Shown piece after piece: positions 1 through 8,571 of a DNA stretch of 64,000 nucleotides; position 1 is the stretch's first letter; each line of letters starts with the position of its first letter. The stretch comes from VYFG01 sp965221795 (GTDB taxonomy: Bacteria; Pseudomonadota; Gammaproteobacteria; Arenicellales; Poriferihabitantaceae), in contig OZ244914.1 in NCBI GenBank assembly GCA_965221795.1, forward strand, positions 2,976,001-3,040,000, read 5' to 3'. Below the pieces are notes generated by a model. The model did not search any database and was not told where the DNA came from. It saw only the letters and a program-made list of their open reading frames with translations. The position numbers were made by a program, and so were the translations under genes.

Positions 1-154
1 TTGCCTCAATGTATGCCAGGAAATCCGAGGTGATTCGAACTTTCTCGAGAAACTCCCGCTGGAGATCGGAGCCTTTGGCTGAAGGATGTATCAGGGATTT
101 CCGCAAGCGGGAATATTCGCTGTCGTCGAATTCCAGATAGTTGGTAGAACTCAT
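1..154 (-). CDS. Unknown protein, start only (runs off left edge); last visible gene of the Dnd-like operon
   Basis: Only the first 51 codons are inside the window, so the C-terminus and any diagnostic domain are missing. The protein begins MSSTNYLEFDDSEYSRLRK and is acidic and charged. Its ATG overlaps the stop of the upstream 285-aa gene in an ATGA arrangement, the pattern of translational coupling, so it should belong to the same operon. I do not recognise the family. Position suggests a partner of the GHKL ATPase and 285-aa protein just upstream, possibly the effector of that module; this is inference. The reading frame is supported by the coupling and by the absence of stops up to the edge. 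Confidence 0.6.
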   Translation of the reverse strand, partial: MSSTNYLEFDDSEYSRLRKSLIHPSAKGSDLQREFLEKVRITSDFLAYIEA

Positions 155-1008
155 TCCTGGCTCTCCTCTTCGACGATCTTGTGCGGATACAGTTTTGTAG
201 CAACCAGTTCGGGATTGAAATCGTTTTTTTCCGACCAGTGTGGCAAGTTTTTTGATTCAAGCAGGTCGGCAAGAGCACGCAGTCCCCTAGATGAACGCCA
301 TCCACCATCTTCATCATCGTCATCAGCATAGTGAGTCATCAGGTGGCTGAAACATGCGCTCACTATGTGGGTAATGATGTGTGACCTGCTGCGGTGTCTG
401 ATTCTATATTGAAGGAACCTATGGAGATTCGGGGCAAGCTCCACCCGAAAGCGAAAGCCCTCCTGAGTCTCTGCCTTCACTTGGAATTCCCCATCTTCCA
501 GATCTTCATTCGTGTAGAATACAAGCAGACTGAGAACCGAGGAGCGCAGTTGCACAACGCTACCGACCGCCAGTCTCATGCCGGTCTGAAAACCGATTTC
601 CTGCCCGTGCCAGAGCCTGTGAATTCCATGACATTCCTGATCCAGGGTCCGTTTGAAGGGCTTGGACACGACCACCATTGGCGTGAATAGCGGCGGTTCT
701 CCAAGATCATCTTCTTTCCAGCAAACAACATGTGAAGCAGATTCCGAGATATGGCATGCACGGTAAGAAGAGGCGGGAGATGACACCATGCAGATGAACT
801 TCGTCAAACCCTCGGTAATGAGATCATTGATCAACTGTGCCTGTTCAATCCGATGCGTAATTTGAAACGATGATTCGTCTGATCCAGGCTCGAAGCTGAC
901 TGTATACCTTCCATCCGGGAAAGACAGATTCCCCACTTCCAATACCGGAAATGCATGCATACGTACCGACCCAGAAGCGGACCCGGCTTCCGTAATGATC
1001 TCAGGCAT
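151..1008 (-). CDS. Unknown 285-aa protein of the Dnd-like operon
   Basis: I do not recognise this family. The frame is open further upstream, but the likely start is the ATG giving MPEIITEAGSASGSV. This start overlaps the end of the GHKL ATPase gene by 8 nt, which fits tight co-translation. The protein shows no signal peptide or obvious membrane segment. It has a run of acidic residues (YADDDDEDGG) near residue 230 followed by a basic, tryptophan-containing tail. A nuclease-like D...E.K signature is not clearly visible. Always-overlapping neighbours on both sides imply that it works with the ATPase upstream and the truncated gene downstream. A substrate-recognition or effector role in phosphorothioate-dependent defence is possible but unproven. 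Confidence 0.75.
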   Translation of the reverse strand: MPEIITEAGSASGSVRMHAFPVLEVGNLSFPDGRYTVSFEPGSDESSFQITHRIEQAQLINDLITEGLTKFICMVSSPASSYRACHISESASHVVCWKEDDLGEPPLFTPMVVVSKPFKRTLDQECHGIHRLWHGQEIGFQTGMRLAVGSVVQLRSSVLSLLVFYTNEDLEDGEFQVKAETQEGFRFRVELAPNLHRFLQYRIRHRSRSHIITHIVSACFSHLMTHYADDDDEDGGWRSSRGLRALADLLESKNLPHWSEKNDFNPELVATKLYPHKIVEEESQE

Positions 1009-3022
1009 TGTTTTTCTCCTGATTCTTTGATTTGGCCGTAGACTCTGGTTTTTCTTTCCGACTGACAATCTCGACTCGCAAGGTGGGAGCATTCCCCGGT
1101 ATCACGGACAGTATGTCCTCGGGAATCCTGTATCCGGCTTCGACAACAATCTCGGTTTCAGCCTGAAGAGTTCCCAGATCAATCCCGTTATATCCATGTT
1201 CGCCCCTGAGCAGATTTTTCGTTGACACCTGTTTCCCGTTTATGGAGACATCCGACAGGAACAGTGGAGATATCTGCGATGGGGACTGTCGGTCACAGGT
1301 GGCATCGATATTCTCATCAACAAAAATCCGAAGTTCCGCGTTTTCGCAGTCTTGTTTGCAGTCGACCAAGATTTTCTGCCGATCCGGACCGTCCGGTGTG
1401 GATACAACCCGGAAATACGGAACTGCTACCCGGCGGGACTTTTCCTTGTCTCTCCGTTCCTTCCGGTTGCCTGACCCACCATTCCCCTGGCCAGAACCGG
1501 GTTCACCCTGCAGGCCAGATTGTGTGCCGGTATTATTGGCTTGTGGAAATCGTTTTTCCGTGGTCACGGGAGATCCCCAGAATGATCGTTGGTTGCCCCT
1601 CGGTCCCCCTTTGGCTTCTGCTCCTTCGAACTGGAAGGCCAGGACATCTTCCGGGCTATAGGACTCGGAGATTGCTTCAGGCACATTCTGCCGAATCCAG
1701 TCACGTATCTCGCCTAAAGCCTTTCTCAGCGATTTTTGACGCGGGGCCGGCATCAGTTTCAGCGCGAGTTCGTTATGCAGCGGGGTTTCTGCGTCTTGGA
1801 TTAATCCATAGAACTCGTTTCGCCGCTCTGGACCCAGAAGAATCAGTGCCTGAAACGGCTGCTGATTGTGGAATACATTCTGGAGCATCGGGAGATTTTC
1901 AGTGATCCACATTCCATTACGGCACAGACCAACACTCGGCTTGCCCTCGTCGCAAATGCGCAAACTGACCTGAACCTCTTCATGGGATGTCTTCACGATA
2001 CTGGATGTTCCCTGCACGAGCGTTTGGTAGGCATCATTTGCCTTCCTACCTGAGAGAAATGCACCCCGGCGGCCGATTCTTGTTTCACCTTTGTGCTCAT
2101 CGAGAATCTCAGGAAGAATTTCCTTGTTCAGTATCTTGGTGTCCCGGGACTCCCCGGATGGCTGGTCTTCCTCGACTTCAACAATCAATTGTCCCGAATG
2201 GATAGCCTGAAAAAAATTACACGCTGTGGCTTGAGAGACGATTTTCCATAATGATTCGTCATCCCCGAACTGGTTGAAGGCTGGTATGATTATCGCTGTC
2301 CCCCTGCCATGTTCGGTGCGTATGCATTCCAACTCAGTTTGGATGAGGCCCGGAATGGATCGTCCACCCGGAAATGAGTAGTAGACGCCCTCTTCCGAGG
2401 AACCCATGGACTCGATGAAGAACCCATGAGCCGATGCCATCTGCGACTCCCCAGGTTTTTTGTGGGATGCGAGCAAAGCATGGCCTGACGCTAAGGTTTC
2501 ACCTCCGTCAGTCAATCCACCATATAGAATGTAACGAAGGTTGGATGCAGGTATGGCGACGGTATGTCCGTTGCCGTAAGTCCCGGCGGCTTTACCACCT
2601 TTTACGCTAATCCCATCACTGAGCAGGGCGGACATCGTCCGCTTGTCCAATCCGACACCGTTGTCAGTGATCGAGAGTACTGCCTGCATCTTTTGCTGCA
2701 GTGCACGTCGTATTCGGTCCACCACAAGTTTCGCTTGGGTAGGCATATCCTTTTTCCCGGACTGGGTATGGGTTTCGATGGCCTGTTCGAACGCCTTCCG
2801 ATAACTGTCGATGCCCGGAATGTCACCCGTATTACAACTGAATTTCCGGAGTCGCACCCTAGCACACTTCTCATTTGCTGCGATCAAGGCGGCATCCAGT
2901 GAATTCTGAATCAGTTCTCGAACCACCGCGGTCGCCCGAAGATCCGAAAAAGCGGAAACTCCAGCCGGAGTGAAACCGGACACAGACATATCCGACCCAA
3001 ACAGTAGATCAGGGGTATTCAT
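1001..3022 (-). CDS. GHKL (Hsp90/MORC-like) ATPase, 673 aa
   Basis: The N-terminal half is a Bergerat-fold ATPase. The N-box is VRELIQNSLDAAL (residues 34-46, with E36 as candidate catalytic base and N40 for Mg). The G1 motif is DNGVGL (about 120-125). The glycine-rich lid/G2 is GTYGNGH (about 147-153). The middle is unrecognised. A low-complexity Gly/Asn/Gln/Ser and basic linker near residues 480-530 joins a C-terminal beta-rich segment. Such ATPases occur in several bacterial defence loci, where nucleotide-driven dimerisation controls a partner nuclease (family knowledge). It starts 23 nt after the cysteine desulfurase and overlaps the 285-aa gene, so it is part of the operon. It is not one of the standard Dnd or Ssp proteins and may be the ATPase of an attached restriction module (inference). 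Confidence 0.85.
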   Translation of the reverse strand: MNTPDLLFGSDMSVSGFTPAGVSAFSDLRATAVVRELIQNSLDAALIAANEKCARVRLRKFSCNTGDIPGIDSYRKAFEQAIETHTQSGKKDMPTQAKLVVDRIRRALQQKMQAVLSITDNGVGLDKRTMSALLSDGISVKGGKAAGTYGNGHTVAIPASNLRYILYGGLTDGGETLASGHALLASHKKPGESQMASAHGFFIESMGSSEEGVYYSFPGGRSIPGLIQTELECIRTEHGRGTAIIIPAFNQFGDDESLWKIVSQATACNFFQAIHSGQLIVEVEEDQPSGESRDTKILNKEILPEILDEHKGETRIGRRGAFLSGRKANDAYQTLVQGTSSIVKTSHEEVQVSLRICDEGKPSVGLCRNGMWITENLPMLQNVFHNQQPFQALILLGPERRNEFYGLIQDAETPLHNELALKLMPAPRQKSLRKALGEIRDWIRQNVPEAISESYSPEDVLAFQFEGAEAKGGPRGNQRSFWGSPVTTEKRFPQANNTGTQSGLQGEPGSGQGNGGSGNRKERRDKEKSRRVAVPYFRVVSTPDGPDRQKILVDCKQDCENAELRIFVDENIDATCDRQSPSQISPLFLSDVSINGKQVSTKNLLRGEHGYNGIDLGTLQAETEIVVEAGYRIPEDILSVIPGNAPTLRVEIVSRKEKPESTAKSKNQEKNNA

Positions 3023-3045
3023 AGAAAAGAGTTCAAAGCATTGGT

Positions 3046-4179
3046 TTAGGTGCAGATTCGTTCGAAAGCGGACAGTGCAAGATCGATATCAGACTCAGTC
3101 GTGAATCGCCCCAAGCCCACTCGAACACCTGTTGATGCCTTTTCTCTTGAACATCCCAAGGCTGCCAAGACATGGGATACCTCAGCATCATGAGAAGCAC
3201 ATGCTGATCCGGTCGAGATGGCAATGTCCGAATCCACCATCGCCACTACCTTGTCACCAGAAATGCCAGGAAAGCCGAAACTGAGGCTCCCGGGGGCACG
3301 GTGTTCGAGCGACCCGAATCGGCTGAGTTCCGGTGAAATGGACTTCAGGCCGGCCCAGAGTCTGGCCGACAGATCGGCCATTCGTTCCGCGTCAGCAGGC
3401 CACTCCTCGGATGCAATGCCCGCGGCTTCACCGAAACCACATGCAAGGGGAGTCGGAACGGTTCCTGATCTCAGGCCCCGTTCCTGGCCGCCGCCTGTCA
3501 ACACCGGTGCCAGAAGCGCATCATCAGAAACATAAAGTGCACCAATCCCCTTGGGGCCATAGACCTTATGCGACGAGATGGTGAGCAGGTCGACGTTCCA
3601 TGTATCCACGTCGATTTCAATGCGACCCGGTGCCTGCGTGGCGTCAGAGTGAAACAACGCCCCGTGCTTGTGGCAGATGTCTGCGATTTCACGAATCGGC
3701 TGGATGACACCAATCTCGTTATTCACCGCCATAACCGAAACGATAAGAGTGGAGTCATCAACGGCATCTTCCATCCGGCCAAGATCAATGCGCCCATCGA
3801 ACTCTACAGGCAGGATTACAGGCTCAAATCCGGAATTTCCCAGTACCCGCACGGTCTCAAGGACTGCAGAGTGTTCAGTAGTCACCGTTACTATGCGCTT
3901 TCGTACTCCTGAAGAAGAGTTTGCCACTCCGCAAATTGCCAGATTGCAGGATTCCGTGGCTCCAGATGTAAACAGGATACGCTGTGGATATGCACCAACC
4001 ATGTATGCAACCATGCTACGTGCCTCTTCAATCGCATCCGCAGCAATACGACTATAGAAGTGTTGTCTACCATGGGGATTGCCATAATACTTCTGAAACG
4101 ACTCGCATACGACTTTCGTCACACGAGGGTCCATCGGGGTTGTCGATTGGCAATCGAGATAGATCGGAAAGTCAGGCAT
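3046..4179 (-). CDS. dndA: DndA/SspA/IscS-like cysteine desulfurase
   Basis: This is a 377-aa PLP enzyme of the NifS/IscS class. It strips sulfur from L-cysteine and carries it as a persulfide. The PLP lysine lies in ISSHKVYGPKG (K205) and the catalytic cysteine is in the active-site loop STGSACASH (C327). HSDATQAPG (about 178-185) is the usual cofactor-binding stretch. The short loop is like that of NifS-type desulfurases. It begins 2 nt after the PAPS-reductase-like gene. In Dnd and Ssp systems this pair supplies and installs the sulfur of DNA phosphorothioate, so a DndA role is the natural reading. A general iron-sulfur desulfurase is less likely given the operon. Base composition here resembles the chromosome more than the genes upstream of 5610 do. 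Confidence 0.88.
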   Translation of the reverse strand: MPDFPIYLDCQSTTPMDPRVTKVVCESFQKYYGNPHGRQHFYSRIAADAIEEARSMVAYMVGAYPQRILFTSGATESCNLAICGVANSSSGVRKRIVTVTTEHSAVLETVRVLGNSGFEPVILPVEFDGRIDLGRMEDAVDDSTLIVSVMAVNNEIGVIQPIREIADICHKHGALFHSDATQAPGRIEIDVDTWNVDLLTISSHKVYGPKGIGALYVSDDALLAPVLTGGGQERGLRSGTVPTPLACGFGEAAGIASEEWPADAERMADLSARLWAGLKSISPELSRFGSLEHRAPGSLSFGFPGISGDKVVAMVDSDIAISTGSACASHDAEVSHVLAALGCSREKASTGVRVGLGRFTTESDIDLALSAFERICT

Positions 4180-4181
4180 TG

Positions 4182-5558
4182 CTACTCTGTGCAGTCGCAG
4201 GGTAACAACTCATCGTCGTATTGCTTGAGTACAGTGTCGTCCGAATTCGATAGCAGGTCGTAAGTGAACCCGCTGCCCCCACCAAAAAATCCCAGAAAAT
4301 CAACGGACTCATTGGAAATCTCCCTATTTTCTGCACGAAGATCACGCCTATACATTTTCTCTATTCGTTGCCACCATTGTATGTCGCAAGGGGTCTTTGT
4401 AATGGAACCATAGCCTGGCAATGCGCCTTTATTTTTCATCGCCTCCATTTCCCTGTGAATATTTCGCAGATTGGACGCCCCTTTTAGGAAGCAATATACG
4501 CAATTCGACAGGCTGCTCTCTTTTGGTAATGTCAGATCCCACTCCTGCCGTTCCCAAAATGCATTTACATCTTCCCGCGACACATGCATTTCGGAAAGTG
4601 GCATGTAGACGTGTTCGCCCTCATAACCTGTCGCCCCGGGCCCCGCATTTCTTTCCTTGACGCGCCCGACCCGGATCGGCTCATCTCCCCGAAGGCCAAC
4701 AAAGGCGACATACTCTACTCCACCCTTTCCGAAAACAGCCTTGTTCCCATACTTCTTGCCATGGAGTGTCTGGAATGGAATGGACTGCCATGCTCGCGAG
4801 AAGTCAGTATATTTTTGTTCCGGTCGGAAATGTGGTCGGTTCCAGGCGTATGTCTTTTTCTCTATATATATGTTTTCAGGGACTCCGCCCCTGTTGCGCA
4901 AGTGGCGAGCGTGCATTGCCTTTGGGTCAATTCGGGGTTCTGACCCGAAATGTCCGAGATGTGGGATCCTGTCCTCACATGCAAACCAGTCGCGAAGAAA
5001 ATGCCGGGTCGCTTCCAGCTTCATGTTGATCGTACAGATTCGACTGAACTGATTGGGAACAAATCCGGCCCAGGACATGAGCTCCTCGAAAACCTCCCCC
5101 TTCCAATGGAATCCGTCCGGGTTTTCCGCACTCCAAGGCTCGGCATTGACCAGACGATACGAGGGCAACCGAGTCCATTCACCGCCACGCGCATCCTCAT
5201 AGGTCTGAAATTCAGTCATGAAGAATGGAATGCCGAACTCCTCAGAGGTGATTTTGCATTTCCTGACGAAATCGTAGGTATACGGATGCTCGCATGAGGT
5301 ATTGTTGAACACGATCACATCCCCACGTTCGGCATGGAGGAGGCTATTTTCCAGAAGAGTGAACAGGAGCATCCCACTCGATCTGCCACCGGAAAACTTC
5401 ACCACATGCGGCAATTCTGGATGGTGCTTATCAGTATAGTGAAGATGGTACTCGGCTTTAGGATCATGTTCTAGTGGGACACGTCGCAATCGTTTTGACA
5501 CGACCAGCCTAGGTGCATCGAGAATTTCTCGACGCTGGAGTTTTTGTACGGAAGGCAT
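4182..5558 (-). CDS. dndC: DndC/SspD-like PAPS-reductase-family ATP pyrophosphatase
   Basis: This 458-aa protein has an adenylation-type PP-loop, SGGRSSG (residues 56-62), preceded by HVVKF. Canonical DndC proteins usually carry SGGKDS, so this is a divergent branch. Cysteines that could bind an iron-sulfur cluster or carry persulfide occur in TSCEH, SRICTIN and near the C-terminus in SNCVYCFLKG, with a final CDCTE tail. DndC-type enzymes activate the DNA backbone phosphate or carry sulfur, using ATP, during phosphorothioate formation (family knowledge). The gene sits directly before the cysteine desulfurase and 51 nt after the 174-aa gene, the largest gap in the operon. A decayed paralogue of its first hundred codons lies at 12878-12991. 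The alternative is a phage-type PAPS-reductase relative of other function; the neighbours make that less likely. Confidence 0.8.
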   Translation of the reverse strand: MPSVQKLQRREILDAPRLVVSKRLRRVPLEHDPKAEYHLHYTDKHHPELPHVVKFSGGRSSGMLLFTLLENSLLHAERGDVIVFNNTSCEHPYTYDFVRKCKITSEEFGIPFFMTEFQTYEDARGGEWTRLPSYRLVNAEPWSAENPDGFHWKGEVFEELMSWAGFVPNQFSRICTINMKLEATRHFLRDWFACEDRIPHLGHFGSEPRIDPKAMHARHLRNRGGVPENIYIEKKTYAWNRPHFRPEQKYTDFSRAWQSIPFQTLHGKKYGNKAVFGKGGVEYVAFVGLRGDEPIRVGRVKERNAGPGATGYEGEHVYMPLSEMHVSREDVNAFWERQEWDLTLPKESSLSNCVYCFLKGASNLRNIHREMEAMKNKGALPGYGSITKTPCDIQWWQRIEKMYRRDLRAENREISNESVDFLGFFGGGSGFTYDLLSNSDDTVLKQYDDELLPCDCTE

Positions 5559-5609
5559 TAATCTGAGATGTTATTTATCAAACTTAAATATTGGCTCAAA
5601 TTACTCTGC

Positions 5610-6134
5610 TTACTCTGCGCCAAAAAAATCTAAGCGGACTTTTTCTTGCAAATCTCCTGCGAACTCGATCGCCTGATCAAGGGCGGTAGTTCGCAAAGCA
5701 TTTTTCGACAGTTCTTCTAGCACTACAGGACACCCAGAGCCCGCTAATCGGTTTGCAAGCTCAAGGATATTTTTGGGCTCGTTTACTTCAGGATTGTCAC
5801 ACCCGAGTTTGGCAACTGCGATAACAGCAAGTAGTGCACAAAGATCGTTATCCAAGATACCCTGGCTTGTATAAATAAAGCTCTTCCCCCACTTGCTGAC
5901 AGTACCATCTCGTGGATCAAGCTTTAACGCTAGTGCCGTGGCTATGCTGAACATCCAAAAATCTACCTGCCTGCGAAAAGGTCTACTCTCTATGTTTTCC
6001 TTCTCGCCCGAATGCATCGAAACATAACGACTGATTACATCATCGTCCTCTTGAGGAAGCACTAAGCCGTGAGATTTTTCCCTGAAGGCATCCGCAAAAC
6101 TGTTCACTTTTTGATCCTCTACGACGTACGACAA
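5610..6134 (-). CDS. Unknown 174-aa protein in the DndE position
   Basis: The gene overlaps the end of the DndD-like ATPase by 16 nt and precedes the DndC-like gene, a place often held by dndE. I cannot see the short basic DndE fold here. The protein is longer and mostly helical, with a hydrophobic helical stretch VDFWMFSIATALALKL and a second one CALLAVIAVAKLG. No signal peptide is present. From memory it loosely resembles small Dnd-system-associated proteins that pair a two-helix core with a leucine-rich C-terminus, but I cannot confirm this. Codon use is AT-rich like the genes upstream of it and unlike the dndC-like gene downstream. Confidence 0.7.
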   Translation of the reverse strand: MSYVVEDQKVNSFADAFREKSHGLVLPQEDDDVISRYVSMHSGEKENIESRPFRRQVDFWMFSIATALALKLDPRDGTVSKWGKSFIYTSQGILDNDLCALLAVIAVAKLGCDNPEVNEPKNILELANRLAGSGCPVVLEELSKNALRTTALDQAIEFAGDLQEKVRLDFFGAE

Positions 6135-8350
6135 ACCCAGTCTAGAGCTTCTGCTTGCCCTAGACGTTCACACAAATCACAATATTCCCGTGGTCCACAA
6201 GGGCAAATTAACGATACTTGTCGCGCGTCTGACTGGTTGACAACGTCACCTCCTTGTCCAATATGCTGCCACTGGCCTGTTAGTGTGTAAGTCGCACCTG
6301 CGAATTGAGTTACCAAGTCGACTTCACTCTTAGACTCAAGATCAGAGCTCGTGAGCAGGAGAATGGGCTGACTTGCGATGGTAGCAGTAATCCGAAGCGT
6401 GTTTGTTCGTACCGAGCCCGACATGAAATTGAGCAATGAATCCGCAATTAGAGGAGCTCTGGTTCGGCTCACGGCACATAGCCCGAGGACAAATGACAGG
6501 GCCAAGATCCTCCTTGAAGCACCATTGATTTCCGTCGGCGGCATGGATCTGCCTCGACTGTTCAGTGCATATATTTCATATGTTTCAGATGTGCCTTCAA
6601 GAGGGCGCAGTCCTACCTTTGCAATCATGCGAAGGGTTGCCTTATGACGATCATCTTCTAGCTCCTCATCGTCAGTAACATTTGCTGCCATTTTGGCAAA
6701 CAAATGATTCATTTCGCTGCTTAATTCGTGAACCTGATCGTCTCGGATTCTGTCGAAAGAAGTCTTAAGGATTTGTATTAGAGCATTCGTAGTCTTCTGA
6801 TACATTTCAAGGTCCCTCGCCTCCTTCTGTCGACGTTGTTCGTCGCCAATGGTACCTACAAGCCCGTGTATCTGCTTACTAATCTCTTCCAAATTCTCCT
6901 CATCGATCACAATTTTTCGCTCGATTGTTTCCGAATTCTTCTCGAGCATATCGATCTCATTTCTAGTGAGTTCTACGTTAGCGTCGTCGATTGTGTCCAA
7001 CTTCGCATCAATATCTCGATTGGATTGTGTAAGGTGTGAGAGTTCATCATCAAATGCAGCCAAATCTCTTTCTTTTTCAGTACGCCTAGTCCTCCATTTG
7101 TCACTGCTCTTATGCACATGCAGCATATTCGCCGCATGCAGCACTTGGGCAAGATAATTTGCCTTTTCCTCTTTTCCACTTGACTGCTTCACCAGATTCC
7201 TCACATGGTGTCTATACTCATTTTCTGATGTAATATCCTGCCCGCAGATACAGGTACCTTTATTCAGTAGAGACTTCACGAATTCTAAATGTCGAATAGG
7301 GATAGTTCCGTCGTCATACATCGGTTGAAGGAGGTCGCGAACATAAGTGACCTCTCTGTCAGCTAACGATGCAAATAGGTCGATCGCAGAAAGCTCGCCC
7401 GAGAGTTCTCGGGTCTTGTCATGCCGCAATTCATCGACTCGCGCACGTCGTAACCGATTTTCCTTAAGCCGCTCCTTGAGTTGGTCATGTGCTCCTAAGT
7501 TTCCAATTAGCAATTCAAGCTGCCCCCGGGCTCGATTTAAGCGCTCATCAATGTCAGCCTTGTCATGTTGATTCTGGCTTAGGCTTGCTTGAAGTCTTTT
7601 TGCTTTTTGACGTTTCTGGTCCAAGTCATCTTGTTTCTGACTTAACTCTTTACTACCAGCTGCCTTTGTCGCCGCACGACCAAAATCATCAGAAATTTTT
7701 CCTATACGATCAGTGGCTTGCTCGAAAACTTCCAGCCCGAGCAATGCCCTAACAGCATATGAAGTCTTGGAAATGACTGAACTACGTTGAATGACTTTGT
7801 TCTCGCTTCCACCAACAAAGTCCGCAGCTTCATCTGCATCCATAACGAAAAAATCCCGCAATTCCCAAGGTAATAACTCTCCAATCACCGCATCAACTCC
7901 CACGTTGTTCAACTCCCACGATCCATCAGATTGTTGGGCCAGTAGTTGCGTCTCTTCATTGATCCGCTGAAAATCTGGCTCTCCCTGCTCGGTTGATTTC
8001 CTTGAAACTGTTGTTACTGACCGATGCAGCTCGTAGGCTGTATTTGTCGGTTTGCCATCTGGATGGTTTCGTGTGGAGCCATCGGACTCGAAGAGGATAG
8101 CGACTTTCGTTTCGATTCCATTTTTATCCGGCCGCCACTCAGCCGGGTGCAGAGAAAATTGGCTTGCATTCCCGGGAAGGCCTTTTTCGCCATACATACC
8201 CCAGCGAATAGCCCGCAGAAGCGTCGTCTTCCCAGAGCCGTTTTCTGCCCTGATTACTGTGAGTGGCTTTTTAGGATCCGTTGATGGCTCGATTTCAATG
8301 TGGTCAAAGCACACGAAATTTATGATCTTGATTTGTTGAATCAGCAACAC
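6119..8350 (-). CDS. dndD: DndD/SspC-like SMC-type ATPase
   Basis: This is a 743-aa ATPase with split ABC-type halves. The N-terminus has the Rad50/SMC Walker A, RAENGSGKTTLL (34-45). A conserved DndD-like stretch LPWELRDFFVMDADEA follows at about 160-175. Long coiled coils flank a zinc-hook-like CICG (367-370). The C-terminal half has an ABC signature-like GASRRILALS and a Walker B ending PLIADS. The usual catalytic glutamate after the Walker B aspartate is not apparent. The tail carries clustered cysteines (CPCGPREYCDLC), possibly a metal site. DndD-family ATPases are thought to open or bend DNA for sulfur insertion (family knowledge). It overlaps the 76-aa gene by 10 nt upstream and the 174-aa gene downstream. 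Confidence 0.85.
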   Translation of the reverse strand: MLLIQQIKIINFVCFDHIEIEPSTDPKKPLTVIRAENGSGKTTLLRAIRWGMYGEKGLPGNASQFSLHPAEWRPDKNGIETKVAILFESDGSTRNHPDGKPTNTAYELHRSVTTVSRKSTEQGEPDFQRINEETQLLAQQSDGSWELNNVGVDAVIGELLPWELRDFFVMDADEAADFVGGSENKVIQRSSVISKTSYAVRALLGLEVFEQATDRIGKISDDFGRAATKAAGSKELSQKQDDLDQKRQKAKRLQASLSQNQHDKADIDERLNRARGQLELLIGNLGAHDQLKERLKENRLRRARVDELRHDKTRELSGELSAIDLFASLADREVTYVRDLLQPMYDDGTIPIRHLEFVKSLLNKGTCICGQDITSENEYRHHVRNLVKQSSGKEEKANYLAQVLHAANMLHVHKSSDKWRTRRTEKERDLAAFDDELSHLTQSNRDIDAKLDTIDDANVELTRNEIDMLEKNSETIERKIVIDEENLEEISKQIHGLVGTIGDEQRRQKEARDLEMYQKTTNALIQILKTSFDRIRDDQVHELSSEMNHLFAKMAANVTDDEELEDDRHKATLRMIAKVGLRPLEGTSETYEIYALNSRGRSMPPTEINGASRRILALSFVLGLCAVSRTRAPLIADSLLNFMSGSVRTNTLRITATIASQPILLLTSSDLESKSEVDLVTQFAGATYTLTGQWQHIGQGGDVVNQSDARQVSLICPCGPREYCDLCERLGQAEALDWVCRTS

Positions 8351-8571
8351 CGTGATTTCTCCATCGAGCCACTGGACTGTACGGTTTTTTCAATCATTCT
8401 CTTTATTTTTTGATTGATTCCAGCAACCGCCCTTATTCGATTCTTATCCTCCATGTCGACAATTTCCATGATCAGCTTCACCACATCTTCAGGATCCAAT
8501 CCATATGTGCGTGAGGCCCGGTGAGCCTCTTGCCTAATTTCTTGTAGGATTCGGTCGAAGTTGCTTACCAT
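8341..8571 (-). CDS. Unknown 76-aa charged helical protein
   Basis: This small protein has no domain I recognise. It is rich in charged residues and predicted helix (for example DRILQEIRQEAHRASR and INQKIKRMIEK). It ends with SRCC, giving two adjacent cysteines at the very C-terminus. The frame is credible because its start overlaps the helicase stop by 7 nt and its stop overlaps the DndD-like start by 10 nt; chance ORFs rarely fit so exactly between genes. A role as adaptor or regulator between helicase and ATPase is possible but unsupported. Confidence 0.7.
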   Translation of the reverse strand: MVSNFDRILQEIRQEAHRASRTYGLDPEDVVKLIMEIVDMEDKNRIRAVAGINQKIKRMIEKTVQSSGSMEKSRCC

